Part shown: positions 29,475-39,145 of the stretch, piece by piece
Numbering within the stretch: the stretch's first letter is position 1
Layout of the letters: each line of letters begins with the position of its first letter
The notes under the pieces: model-generated
What the model saw: only the letters and a program-made list of their open reading frames with translations
Told to the model about the DNA's origin: nothing
Database searches by the model: none
Made by a program: the position numbers and the translations under genes
NCBI GenBank assembly: GCA_000818945.1
Contig: KN805370.1
Coordinates: forward strand, 1,176,498 to 1,240,497
Reading direction: 5' to 3'
DNA length: 64,000 bases
Origin: Schizochytrium sp. CCTCC M209059
Lineage: Eukaryota; Sar; Bigyra; Thraustochytrida; Thraustochytriidae

Positions 29475-30420
29475 ATTCTCGCGATCCTCGTCTGCGCCCA
29501 TGGTCTGCCTCTCTCCTCCTCCTCCTCCTCCTCCTCCTCCTCCTCGTGGAAATGTATAGAACTGGCACGTCTCGGCATCGAGAATGAACGCATTCGCACA
29601 ACCGAGGGCTTTCCCTTGTCCCTTGACGAAGGAATCCCTGTAGGTACCGTGACGTTGTGTAGACCTGCTTGATAGAATTTTACTGATCGAGTTCCTGTTG
29701 ATCCTAGGGCCAATGTATAAATGAAATTCACCCAGAAGGCTTTGGTGAACGACCATGATTGTGCGCCCCGAACCTTTTGGGGACCCCGCAATGCGCTGAT
29801 CGGCGACACGGGAATCATGGTCTCCGTCTTCTTCGGCCAGGCTGTGTGTGTCCTGTGGCCTCCTCGCGGGGCACTCATTTCCCAGTTTCTTTTTGGTTTC
29901 GCTTTTTTGTTTGTTTTTTCCAGTTCGCGTTTTTTCATCTCAGGCTCGTCCCGCTCCCCGGCGGCTGGGCGGCAGTCAAGGTCGGCTTGCCGCTTGCGGC
30001 GCCGCGCCCGCCCGAGGACAGCGGCAGGAGGCGGCCCGCGGCGCGCAGGCCACCGCGACGCCCGCGCGATCCTGCCGCGCCCCCGCTCCCTCGGCGAGGC
30101 CTCTCGCCGAGCACAAGCGAACGAGCGAGCGCGGCGAGAGATAGAGAGAGAGAGAGAGAGAAAAGAAAGAAGAGGCACGTGTGCACTTTTTTTTTTCTTT
30201 TTCGCTTTCCTTGCCCGTTTCCGAAGTCATTCTTTCCCTTTTCTGCCCTTTTCTTGCACTTCCCAACCACATTTTGCGCTTGTATCTGACAGGGGTAAAA
30301 AATGCACGCGCGTGCCGCAGGGCAAACCCTCTTCACCTCGTTCGCTCTGCTTCGCGGCGCCGCGCGAGTCGGGGACGGAGACGCCGGCGCAAGGGAGGCT
30401 CGCGCGGGGCGCGCAGCGCG
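29475..30420. other. Intergenic: thioesterase 3' region and ankyrin-gene promoter/leader
   Basis: About 950 bp. It contains (CTC)n at 29513-29545 just after the stop, (AG)n at 30139-30162 and T-rich tracts near 30186-30260. The plus frame is open from 30181 into the ankyrin gene but is low-complexity before 30421. No separate gene. Confidence 0.55.
29513..29545. repeat. (CTC)n trinucleotide array in the thioesterase 3' region
   Basis: About ten CTC/CCT units starting 39 bp after the stop codon. Confidence 0.9.
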
Positions 30421-32694
30421 ATGAGCAGCAAGGAGGCAGCGGCGGCGCCGCCGACGTCGAAGGGCGCGGCCCGGCGGAGGCGGCAAAAACGAAATGCGCT
30501 CGACAAGTGCCCTGGCTACGAGCCCAACCCGGCCTTCCAGTACCTCGAGCGCTGCAAACACTGCGGCTTCTCCAAGGCCGAGCACAAGGTGATCAAGTCT
30601 TCGGGAGAGGGCGTGCTGTACTCGTACTTGGACAGCGAAGGCGAGAAGAAAGCAGACACCCCGAAAAGGGGCCAGGGAGAAGCCCCTCTGTTTTCGTACC
30701 TCGATGTTCAGGTGCGCACACAGGCCAGCAAGCCCAAAACCAATGAGCCTGGTGTGGCAAGTTTCGTTCCTCAGGGACCCTCCCAAGATGTGTCTGCTGC
30801 CTTTCCAAAACGGCATGTCAGTGCACGCAAACAAGAGAGCGCCGTCGACCGCCACGATGGGCATGAAGAAACCCTTGATGCACATGAACCTACACAGGCG
30901 GCCGCGGCGGCGGCGGCAAGGACCAGTCTGCATGACGCCAAGCAGCCTGTACAGCAAGTCTCCCATAAAGAAGAGGCGGACGACAAGGATGAGGACGATC
31001 ACTATCACAACCACGACCACGAGGAAGACGAAGAGGACGACCACGGAGTTGTTCCCACGATTCATGAAAACAGTCCCGTGGCCGGCGCCCCGAGTGCCGC
31101 GCTTGCAAATGACGCGGCGGAGACCGGATCCTTGATGGACTCGATGTCCCACATGTCACAATCCTTTGACCCTGCCGCAACACTGCGGACCGTCTCGGGG
31201 CTCTTTTCGCGAATTCTGACTCCATCAGAACCCGACGTCACGGAGCGCGTCGAAGAGGACGCAGAGGAAGAGGAGGACGAGGTAGATGGGGACGCAGACT
31301 TTGAGACTCCATCATCCGTTGCCCCTGCTCGCAAACCCTTGTTCTCTTTGCGATCAGAATCCTCGAAGCGTCCCTCTCAGCCTGCCGTCAAGAAGTCATC
31401 GATTACATCGCTGGCATCGTCGTCGGCCAAGGCCGATCCCTCTATGCGCAGATCGACTCGTGTCTCGGGCATGCAACGTGTCTCCCGGTTCTTTGCTCTC
31501 GGCAAACAGCGTCCTGTATCGCGTCTTGCCGCATCGTCACCGGCGCGCGCGCCCCTCGATGTCACATCTGCCCGCGATGCCCACCTCGCGCAGATCCAGC
31601 GCCTTCTCAAAGTGACGAATGCCGGTGCCAAGCGAACGCGCGCCAAGTTCCGCGTATATGAGGAGCCTTCCAAAGAAACTCTCGATTTGTATCGAAGCGA
31701 GACTGGCAAGCTCGTGTGGAACAAAGCGATGGATATTGGATGGACTAAGCTGCACGTGGCGGCGTGGAACCGCGATGACAAGCGGGTTGCGCGCGAAGCG
31801 CGGACCTCGTTCGATGCCATCGACACACCAACGGCGAACACAGGCGAAACGGCACTTTCTCTGGCGGTTAAGCGTGGAAGCCAGCATTCGGTGTTTGCAT
31901 TGATCGAGGCCGGCGCGGCAGTGGATCAAGCAGACCACTTTGGATTTTCCCCCATGCACTATGCCGTGCGCAACAATGACCACGAAGTGGTTAACATGCT
32001 AGCTGCGGGCAAGGCCAATCTCAATGCGGTCAGCGACGAGCTCAGTGTCTCCGTGCTGCACATGGCCTGCAGGTACGCAGACACAGATTTGGTGTCCGAA
32101 TTGCTCGATCGGCAATTAAACGTGAATGCACGAGACGCGCGAGGCTGGACGCCCTTGTTTTATGCAGTCATGCGACCTGGGCGCTCCGATCTTGTAGAGT
32201 TGCTGATTGCAAACAAGGCTGATGTACGTGCTAAATCCGGAGAGGGCCTCACAGCGCTACACTGCGCGACGCTTTCAGATGACCCGGAGCACGTGACTGC
32301 TCTGGTCGAGCGGGGCGTGCGTATGGACCTTGCGGACGAGAGTGGATTCACTGCTATGCACTACTGCGCGCGTTTTGATGCCGGTGCCTCGCTGCGTCGC
32401 CTGTTGGAGTACGGCGCGCGTCTGAAGCCGAAGAGTGAGGCGCCATTCACGCCGTACGAAATCGCACTTCATTACGACAACGACAGCGTCGTCGAAACGA
32501 TCGAGAGTTGGCGTGATTTTCGTACGCCCGAAACCATTCTTGATTCCCCAGAGATTGAGCGCGAGACGCCTCTCGGTGTGCACATGCACGTAGACGAGGA
32601 GCTTGATTTGGCGGAGCTTGCCATCCTCGAGGGCATCTTTTCCAATAGTAGCGGCAATGGGGATGATGGCGGCGAGTGTTGCTCTATTTCGTGA
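30421..32694 (+). CDS. Ankyrin-repeat protein with N-terminal Cys/His motif and C-terminal CaaX-like box
   Basis: 757 aa from the ATG of 'MSSKEAAAAPPTSKG'; 80 upstream in-frame codons are hydrophobic/Arg-rich low complexity and judged leader. N-terminus: basic stretch (RRRRQKR), then a compact putative zinc-binding motif with C30, C45, C48 and H55 ('CPGYEPNPAFQYLERC', 'CGFSKAEH'). Residues ~60-430 are disordered, with a His/Asp/Glu-rich patch (~180-200) and acidic runs. Residues ~438-695 form about seven ankyrin repeats ('GWTKLHVAAW', 'GETALSLAVKRG', 'GFSPMHYAVRN', 'GWTPLFYAV', 'GLTALHCATLSDD', 'GFTAMHYCARF'). The protein ends 'ECCSIS': the last four residues fit a CaaX box for prenylation, with a preceding Cys that could be palmitoylated. 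A protein-binding scaffold at a membrane is plausible; no enzymatic domain was seen. A diverged copy of its 3' end lies downstream. Confidence 0.82.
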   Translation: MSSKEAAAAPPTSKGAARRRRQKRNALDKCPGYEPNPAFQYLERCKHCGFSKAEHKVIKSSGEGVLYSYLDSEGEKKADTPKRGQGEAPLFSYLDVQVRTQASKPKTNEPGVASFVPQGPSQDVSAAFPKRHVSARKQESAVDRHDGHEETLDAHEPTQAAAAAAARTSLHDAKQPVQQVSHKEEADDKDEDDHYHNHDHEEDEEDDHGVVPTIHENSPVAGAPSAALANDAAETGSLMDSMSHMSQSFDPAATLRTVSGLFSRILTPSEPDVTERVEEDAEEEEDEVDGDADFETPSSVAPARKPLFSLRSESSKRPSQPAVKKSSITSLASSSAKADPSMRRSTRVSGMQRVSRFFALGKQRPVSRLAASSPARAPLDVTSARDAHLAQIQRLLKVTNAGAKRTRAKFRVYEEPSKETLDLYRSETGKLVWNKAMDIGWTKLHVAAWNRDDKRVAREARTSFDAIDTPTANTGETALSLAVKRGSQHSVFALIEAGAAVDQADHFGFSPMHYAVRNNDHEVVNMLAAGKANLNAVSDELSVSVLHMACRYADTDLVSELLDRQLNVNARDARGWTPLFYAVMRPGRSDLVELLIANKADVRAKSGEGLTALHCATLSDDPEHVTALVERGVRMDLADESGFTAMHYCARFDAGASLRRLLEYGARLKPKSEAPFTPYEIALHYDNDSVVETIESWRDFRTPETILDSPEIERETPLGVHMHVDEELDLAELAILEGIFSNSSGNGDDGGECCSIS

Positions 32695-32815
32695 GCCTGA
32701 TCCTGACTGACTCGCGATGGATCATTTTCTTTGTTCGTCTCACTTTGGATAGATCCTTTCTGGAGAATTTTGGCGCGCACATGCATGCACACATAAGCCG
32801 TCGATCAGTTTAACA

Positions 32816-32950
32816 TGGTGGAGCTTGCCATTCTCCAGGGCGTCTTTTCCTACCGTTGCTACAGTAGAGGCATTGGCATGAGCCTGATCCGACTCCACGA
32901 GCTCAGCAATACGCTGTGGTTCATCTTCTTCATCTTCTTTATTCCTTTGG
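32816..32950 (+). pseudogene. Diverged duplicate of the ankyrin gene's 3' end
   Basis: The stretch 'GGAGCTTGCCAT(T/C)CTC(C/G)AGGGC(G/A)TCTTTTCC' starting at 32820 repeats the coding sequence starting at 32613. The following 'GAGCCTGATCC' at 32880 repeats the segment spanning the stop codon at 32693. The offset changes from about 207 to 187 bp, so the copy has indels. The duplicated frame encodes no continuing protein. It appears to be a local tandem duplication of the last ~25 codons plus 3' UTR. Confidence 0.72.
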
Positions 32951-33479
32951 AGTCTTTTTCCGTGGACTCCTTTTTTTCTTTTCGTGTTCATCCTGTTTTC
33001 AGATTTCTCTCTTACCCCCCCCCCTCATGACAAATACCAGGGGCGATTCCGTAACTTGGAGTAGTAGGCTAGCTAGCGAGTGGGTTCCGTTTGCGCTTGC
33101 CAGTGCAGACTCATGGCCAGCAAGCAAGTAAGCAAGCAAGCACATGTGACCAAGCATCTTACTATAATGTAAATCGAATTGTGCCTTTTTCATCAGTGAA
33201 TTGAGTCAGGTGTCAGTGTCGTGGCGGTTCAAACTCGGGCACATTTGGATATTGCGTCATTGAGCCAGGCTAATTGAGGCTTGTCGGATACATTTACTAA
33301 TTTGCGACTTTTTCTTTTCCACGGCGATAGAGATTGACCCCGAAGGTCAAAGTAGTACTTAGCCCATTCATGAGATCAACAAGTACTTGACCAATGACGG
33401 CTTTGATATGCTTGGCTGACAAACTTGATAGAAGGAAAACAACAGTAGAAAGCGTGGTACTACGGTGTTCGTTTAGCAA

Positions 33480-33640
33480 GCAAAGTTAGCTGGCCCAAAA
33501 GAAAATGGTTCTCGCAGAGCAATCTGGCAAAAGGAAAAAAAAACTACTCGGCAGAAAAATTAGCCCTCACTAAGCAATCTGGAAGGGGGGGGGGGGATAA
33601 GAATCGGTGCTTGTAAAGCAATTTGGCAGCAAAGCAACCA
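33480..33640. repeat. Degenerate short tandem repeats around AGCAATCTGG
   Basis: Three spaced copies: 'agagcaatctggcaaaagg' (about 33518), 'ctaagcaatctggaaggg' (about 33570) and 'taaagcaatttggcagc' (about 33618). Partly shared flanks ('ggcagaaaaattagccc' versus 'gcaaagttagctggccc') suggest decayed duplications. Confidence 0.55.
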
Positions 33641-34105
33641 AACAACCACAGGCAGAGCATAGACAGTAAGTCGAGACAGTCACGAAAGATGCAAATGTGA
33701 ACGCAAAAGACTCTCAAGCGCACCCGAAAGGTCCTGCCCAGGGCGCTGACGGAGGAAGTTCATAGGAAGATCTGTTGTGGCCACATTTGGTACACAGACA
33801 CTTGTGCTCCTACCAATTTGATTCCATGAAGAACGAACTCTCCATGCTCGATTCGCAAACGATCTTGCGCGCGTGCCATTGATGTGCGTGGACGAACGCA
33901 GGCCTCCAGCCCGCATTCCCCGTGGCCCCTGCCTCGAAGAGTCCGCCTCTATAAATCCTGTGCGACCTTGTGAGCCCCGCCTGAAGCGTGGCTCCGCGCC
34001 GGATAAGTTGGCCTTCTCGGGGTCAATTTTTCACGGGAGGGAGAGAGAAAACCGCGCGCTCGCCAAACAAATACGGTCTGCGAGCGCAAGCAAGCCCTTG
34101 GGCCT

Positions 34106-34132
34106 GCGGCGGCGGCGGCGGCGGCGGCGGCG
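34106..34132. repeat. (GGC)n trinucleotide array, FYVE-gene leader
   Basis: About nine GGC units roughly 90 bp upstream of the chosen ATG; probably 5' UTR. Confidence 0.85.
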
Positions 34133-34220
34133 ACGCAAGACAAGGACCCACCCTCCACGCGCGCAAGACCTGCACGTGCCGGCGCCCGCTGCGGCGCAGC
34201 TCGTTCGGCGGAGCAGCGCC

Positions 34221-35657
34221 ATGAGCGAGGAAGGAGAAGAAGCTGTCGCGGACATGGGCGGGTGCGGCGCGGAGCCTGCGCAGCAGAACGAGGAGCAACA
34301 GCAAGCGGAGAATGAGGACGAGGACGAGAATGAGAAGGCAGCAAACAGACTGGCGGGGAAAAACGAGATGAGCGCGTCGGGTACGCCCCCGCGCGAACCT
34401 GGACTTGCGGAATGGCATGCACAAGCTCCGCCAGCTCTGCAAACAGCGTGCGAGCTTGAAGGTGGCGAAAGGACGCCTCTGAAGAAGAGCTTGCAAAGAA
34501 CCAAGGACGACGACGACGATGTAAACACCGGTGACACCGAAACGCCTTCACCATTACCACGCGTGATCCGTCTTGGCTCGGATGCTTCCGAAGAAGTCAC
34601 CTCGTGGTATGCAGAAACCTTTTCCAACGAACTGACGGAGCTGAAGCGGTCGATCAAGAAAGCATCTAAATCTGCCAAACGAATGAGCCGTAGCCCTGAT
34701 ACAGGTAATTCTCGACGAACAATTGGCAGTCTACCCACGTTGACGGATACACCGAGAAGCCGTTCAAGCACGCAGGATTCTGGAGCCGCAGCTAGCTCTG
34801 GCGACCATGCACTAAGCGCCCAATTTCGGGACGATGGCGCCGTGGATGACTTTGGGAGTAGTGCGAGCAGTGCAATGGCCACCAAATTGGAGGTAGCGCT
34901 CATGGAAGCGCAAGAACACGCCGAAACGCAAGCTCGCGAAAAGGATTTGCTCGAGCAACGACTCTTGTGCTTGGAAGAGATTGAGGAACTTCGTATGAAA
35001 CTTGCCACGTTCGAACTCCAGGCAATCATGGAACAGCAGACGGACAGACTTGCGAGTGCTCCTCCGCGGTGGGCGAGCGATGACGACACAGTTTCGTGTC
35101 AGCGCTGCGAATTACCCTTTACCTTTCTGCGACGGCGGCACCACTGCCGGCGTTGTGGTCGTTGTCTATGCGCGGAGTGCGCGCCGCGCGAGAATCAGGC
35201 GCCAATTCCGCACTTTGGTTATCATACGCCTGTTCGCCAGTGTTTGGACTGCTTGCCTCCAGAAGACTCGGCACAAGCCAAGTCGCCTGCAAAGCAGGGT
35301 CTTGCGTTCACGAGCGTTGATAAGAAGCCGTACTCTAGCGCTGTGGATGGCATCCGACGCATGGAAAACACCTGTCTGCGCAATCCTACCTCGGAGAACC
35401 TTGTGTTGACGCTTCAGAGCTATGTGCACGCGGTGGAGAGGATTGCCAAGTCGGACTCGTTGCGGGATCGCGCCTTTCGCAGGCTGGCTCATGCAACGCT
35501 TCTTAAATCCATGCGCACGTTTTTGCAAATGCCTCAGGTGCAAGGCTGTATGCGCGACGAAAACACCCAGCATGCGGCTCTTGTCGAGTCGGTCCTGACG
35601 CCTTCGACGCCTCCATCTCCGGCAGCACCAGCGACAGCTGCTGATGCTGAGACCTGA
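34221..35657 (+). CDS. FYVE zinc-finger protein with coiled coil (PI3P-binding)
   Basis: 478 aa from the ATG of 'MSEEGEEAVADMG'. The frame is open further upstream, but that part crosses a (GGC)n tract and is Arg-rich, so it is judged leader. Residues 1-220 are acidic/Ser-rich and disordered. A predicted coiled coil (about 225-280, 'EAQEHAETQAREKDLLEQRLLCLEEIEELRMKL' region) leads into a FYVE domain at about 284-345: W284-A-S-D287 (WxxD), 'CQRCELPF', the basic 'RRRHHCRRCG' signature, 'CAEC', and a final 'VRQCLDC' in place of the usual RVC. FYVE domains bind phosphatidylinositol 3-phosphate on endosomes; WxxD and R(R/K)HHCR are intact, so binding is expected. The C-terminal ~110 residues are helical ('NLVLTLQSYVHAVERIAKSD') and of unknown function. 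Probably an endosomal adaptor. Confidence 0.88.
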   Translation: MSEEGEEAVADMGGCGAEPAQQNEEQQQAENEDEDENEKAANRLAGKNEMSASGTPPREPGLAEWHAQAPPALQTACELEGGERTPLKKSLQRTKDDDDDVNTGDTETPSPLPRVIRLGSDASEEVTSWYAETFSNELTELKRSIKKASKSAKRMSRSPDTGNSRRTIGSLPTLTDTPRSRSSTQDSGAAASSGDHALSAQFRDDGAVDDFGSSASSAMATKLEVALMEAQEHAETQAREKDLLEQRLLCLEEIEELRMKLATFELQAIMEQQTDRLASAPPRWASDDDTVSCQRCELPFTFLRRRHHCRRCGRCLCAECAPRENQAPIPHFGYHTPVRQCLDCLPPEDSAQAKSPAKQGLAFTSVDKKPYSSAVDGIRRMENTCLRNPTSENLVLTLQSYVHAVERIAKSDSLRDRAFRRLAHATLLKSMRTFLQMPQVQGCMRDENTQHAALVESVLTPSTPPSPAAPATAADAET

Positions 35658-35672
35658 AACACAATGGAAAAA

Positions 35673-35955
35673 GTTGCTTGAACAATCCTTTTTTGATCTC
35701 TTTTTGCCCTTTCCTTGAGGTGCGCCCTCCATTTTTTGCTTGCGTTACAATTACCATGCGTAGGCAAAATGTTGATATCCCGAGGATGCTAATGCCAGAA
35801 ACAGGATGAAATGATACACTGCTTGAACAATCCTTTATTGACTTCGCCTTGGCCTCTCCTCGGACACTAGTCTCCTTTGCTCGCGTTTCCACAACCGTGC
35901 AGGCAGAATGCCGATAGCCCGAGGATGCGGATGCCAGAAACAGAATGGTGCAGAA
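35673..35955 (+). repeat. Diverged tandem duplication (~145 bp unit) in the FYVE-gene 3' flank
   Basis: Unit 1 (about 35673-35815) and unit 2 (about 35818-35955) share 'TGCTTGAACAATCCTTT', then 'TTTGCT(T/C)GCGTT', 'ATGC(G/C)...GAT(A/A)(T/G)CCCGAGGATGC' and 'ATGCCAGAAACAG(G/A)ATG' in the same order. Divergence is moderate, indicating an old duplication. Unit 1 starts about 15 bp after the FYVE stop codon. Confidence 0.85.
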
Positions 35956-36640
35956 AAGGAATAGACATGATCCATCCAACGAGTACAAAAGTAGTACTTA
36001 AGTTTTTGTCCGCGACCTTTTTTGCCGGCATGATTGGCGTCCGAAGGATCTACCCCTCCTGTTGCCCGAGCGCCATCCTCTTTGATCACGTTTTCCGTCT
36101 CTCTCGTGGCGACGCACAGCTCGCCCCCAGAACGAGCTGCAAAGCAAAATTTTCACTCGCCAGCCAGGGTCGATCGACCAGTCGATCGGTCGACGCCAGA
36201 GCAGCATTTCTTGCTCTCAGCCGACCGCGGCCTTTCCCCTCGTTGCGCCGGGAGGCTCTCTCTGCGCGTTCTTGCCCTGCGCTCTGCGCTTCTATCGTGC
36301 CAAGCCGGGACTTCAGCCACCGCGCTGGGACGCGCCGCGCCAAGACACTGCTACGCGGCTCGGTATTTGCGTTTCCACCGCCTATCAGAATCAGCCCTTA
36401 TATTCTGATGTGATATTTCCCAGAGGACCCGGTGCGTTCGCACAAACCGGGAAAGCCCGCTGGCTGTGTTTCTTTCTGCTGCTGTCTCTCGAAGGCAGTC
36501 CTGACTGAGGTGGGAGCGAGGGAGATGAGGCCTGGAAGGAGCCGCGATAGGGGCGAGGAGGATAAGGGTCAAGTGAACAGCGTTAGAAGGCAGAACCGCA
36601 ACCTGGACCTCGACGTTGACGGCACGGCGCAGCGCGGCTG

Positions 36641-36684
36641 CTTGGCCTGGCCTGGCTTGGCTTGGCCTGGCTTGGCTTGGTTGG
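36641..36684. repeat. (CTTGG)/(CCTGG)n pentanucleotide tract
   Basis: About nine 5-bp units alternating CTTGG and CCTGG, unit-length variants of each other. Confidence 0.85.
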
Positions 36685-37306
36685 GGTCGGCTGCGCGTGA
36701 GCTGTGCGCCGATCGTGGTCTGGCGGCGGAAAGGAACTGGCGTGGGTGAAAGGATGAGCTCAGGGCGTTAGGGGGAGCGAGCGGCAGGAGCAGGTTATCA
36801 ACTGTCTGGGACGCAAGCTACGAAGAGGCTTGGGCGCACGCGTTCATGCGCCCTTGCATTCTGCTGCAATGCGTCCATGAACTCTGATGAAGGAGTGAGA
36901 CGCAAGCCCCAGGGTTATGGTCCAAAAAGGATTTAAGATCTCGATTGCTTTTTCGACTGCGCAAATGATCTTCTCGTTGCAGCAGCGAGAAAGAACCTAT
37001 GCTGGACTCGACAACTGAGACGCCGACAATTAAGTTTGTCCAACAAGTGATGAATTTCAGCAAGCAAGCAGCCAGAGGGTTTGAAGGCATCGAGTTTCTG
37101 CATTTCAATTTGCGATGGGACCAACGAGAGATAGAAAACACTCCGCTGATCGTGGCCACCAGGAGGGGCAAATACAAGGAAGGATGAAAGATTGAGTGCG
37201 AGCTGAGAGGGAGAATAAAAAAAGTCGTTTCGGGTCGGGTCATATTGTGCAGGGAGAAGGGTGTGAGCTAGTGGTAGAAAGGAGGTCTGCGATGCTAGGC
37301 AGCACA

Positions 37307-38335
37307 TTAAAGGCCTCGCATGAGGACAAAGTCGTGGATCGCAGCCCCAATCGGCGCACCGACCAGAGGACCAATCGTGTAGGTCCACCAGCCTCCCTTG
37401 GGACCAGGAAAGGCGATATTGCCCCAACCAGCGCCGTACGCAACAATGCGGGGCCCAAGATCACGAGCCGGATTGTAGCAGGCCTGGTTGAGCGCAGCGA
37501 AGATGCAGACGTTGAGCATGATGGTCATACCGACGCCAAAGGCCGCCGCGCCGGGGCTGAGGCGCATCTGGTTGCGAGCGTCGTTAAAGCTGCACACTGC
37601 GAACATAAGAATGGCGGTACCAAGGACCTCACAGCCAAAAGAGCCCGCGGCGTTGACGTGCTCGGTCGACCAGTTGGCGTCCGCAGAGACAAAGCCAGGG
37701 TTGGGAAAGTACATGCTGAGAAAGGAGGCCGACAATTCGCTGCCAAGCTCGCCGCGCACGATGCCTTGGGTCTCCTCGAAGGCTTCCAAACTGGTGTTCA
37801 TGAGCAAAAGCACCATGGCGGCGCCAAGGATGCAACCAACCATTTGTGCAGCCCAGTATGGGAGGATTTTCCAGGCGGGAAAGCCGTCGGGGCGGAAAAG
37901 AGCGAGCGCAAAGGTGACGGCCGGGTTAATGTGCGCGCCCGAGACGGATGCGGTAGTCCAGATGGCAAAGGTGACGGTGAGGCCCCAGATGATGCCGACC
38001 TGGAAGAGGCCGGCCGTGGCGCCAAAGAGCGTCGCGGTGGCGTTCATGCCGCAGCCAAAAAAGATGAGGAAGAAGCAGCCGATGATCTCTGCGATGAGCT
38101 CGCGAATAAAGGTGGGCTTGCGCATCTCGTCGGGGGACTCGGTGGGGTCATCGCGCAGGCCAACGATAAAGGCGGCGTAGCGTTCCTGCAAGGTTGTTGG
38201 GCTCGATTTGGTGCTTTGGACTTCCTTCTCGCTGGCCTGGATGTGCATGCTCACAGCCTCTGGCGCCTCGGGGGTGACATGGGCGCCCTGCTGGCCCTGC
38301 TGGCCCTGTCCGGCTTGCGTCTGCTCGTCAATCAT
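37307..38335 (-). CDS. Aquaglyceroporin 1 (MIP family)
   Basis: 342 aa from the ATG of 'MIDEQTQAG'; the frame is open further upstream, but that stretch is Arg/Lys/Ser low complexity. About 78 hydrophilic residues precede six predicted membrane spans. First pore motif 'SGAHINPAVTF' (NPA 137-139), second 'CYNPARDLGPR' (NPARD 288-292). The Asp after NPAR is the hallmark of glycerol-conducting aquaporins (GlpF-type), so it should pass glycerol and other small solutes. A long extracellular loop with 'YFPNPGF' precedes span 5. All three paralogues in this window share the pre-TM1 motif 'DPTxSPDEMR' and the extreme C-terminus 'FVLMRGL'. Likely plasma membrane, with a role in osmotic adjustment or glycerol exchange (inferred). 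Confidence 0.95.
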   Translation of the reverse strand: MIDEQTQAGQGQQGQQGAHVTPEAPEAVSMHIQASEKEVQSTKSSPTTLQERYAAFIVGLRDDPTESPDEMRKPTFIRELIAEIIGCFFLIFFGCGMNATATLFGATAGLFQVGIIWGLTVTFAIWTTASVSGAHINPAVTFALALFRPDGFPAWKILPYWAAQMVGCILGAAMVLLLMNTSLEAFEETQGIVRGELGSELSASFLSMYFPNPGFVSADANWSTEHVNAAGSFGCEVLGTAILMFAVCSFNDARNQMRLSPGAAAFGVGMTIMLNVCIFAALNQACYNPARDLGPRIVAYGAGWGNIAFPGPKGGWWTYTIGPLVGAPIGAAIHDFVLMRGL

Positions 38336-39107
38336 CGTGCGACTTGTTTTTCGGCTGGCTAACAGGCAGACAGACGGGCGCGCTCGCTCGCTGGCAGGCC
38401 GTCTGTCTGTCTGGCTGGCTGACTGGCTAACGAGCGATCGCTTGGTCGCTCGATTCTTTTTGCAAATTTCGGATTTGTTCTTGGTTGCGGTTTTGCCTGG
38501 TTGCCTCGGCCCGCGGCGCCGGGCGAGGCAGATATCCTTTCTCCCCTTCCCTTTTTTACCCACCCTCAAGTCTCTGCGAGGTTTCACCTAGGCCAGTTCT
38601 CTTTTCTATACCTCGGCAGCCCGGTGGTCGATCGACCCGCTTTTTGTCTCCTGCGCGACTGACAGTGACCGACTGGTGCGACGGGAAGTGCCTCACGTCC
38701 CGTCCTGCCTCGTGTCGTCTCGTGTCGTCTCGTGAAAAAATTAGCTCGTGAAAATGTGACTGTGCTATCGTCTCGTGCCGGCTCGCCTTGCTTACGTTGC
38801 TTGCGTCCGAGCTGGAGGCCGGAAGCGGTGGTTCTTTGCTCTCCTTCCTGTCCTTCTGGCTGCGTGCGTCGCGTCGGACTTGGCTTTCAGCTCAGCCCTG
38901 CCGCCTCGCCTCGCCTCGCCGCGCGGTGCGTATGCCATGCCTCCTGCGTATGCGCCGGGTCGAATCGCCTTCGCCTTTGTCCTGGCATTCACGCGCCTGC
39001 CAGAAGCGAGGACCGAAATGCATTCGCGCGTGGTCTTTACGCACACAGACAGACACAGACAAACAGATAGACACCATGCTGCGCGCCTTGCCCGTGCACA
39101 TCGCGAG

Positions 39108-39108
<1 letters not shown>

Positions 39109-39144
<36 letters not shown>
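39109..39144. repeat. (CAG)n trinucleotide array
   Basis: About 12 perfect CAG units, ~770 bp upstream of the aquaglyceroporin 1 start (CTG on that gene's strand). Confidence 0.95.

Positions 39145-39145
<1 letters not shown>

Larger units (their letters stand above)
32695..34220. other. Intergenic: ankyrin-gene 3' duplication, degenerate repeats, FYVE-gene leader
   Basis: 1.5 kb. 32816-32950 duplicates the ankyrin gene's 3' end. 33010-33480 is AT-rich without a gene. 33480-33640 holds three degenerate ~50-70-bp repeats around 'AGCAAT(C/T)TGG', including a run of 12 Gs (33585-33596). 34106-34132 is (GGC)n in the FYVE-gene leader. Confidence 0.6.
35658..37306. other. Convergent intergenic region (FYVE gene / aquaglyceroporin 1)
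   Basis: 1.65 kb between convergent stops, holding the tandem duplication at 35673-35955, (CTTGG)/(CCTGG) repeats at 36641-36684 and otherwise unremarkable sequence. Small ORFs here show no recognisable family. Confidence 0.55.

Noticed and set aside
28374..29756. 460-aa minus-strand ORF
   Set aside because: Antisense shadow of the ACOT9-like thioesterase; contains a poly-Gly run made by the (CTC)n array.
33215..33240. Possible tRNA B-box ('GGTTCAAACTC'); a similar one at 45005 ('GGTTCGAGCTC')
   Set aside because: No matching A-box at proper distance and no acceptor-stem pairing could be found; deviates from GGTTCRANNCC.
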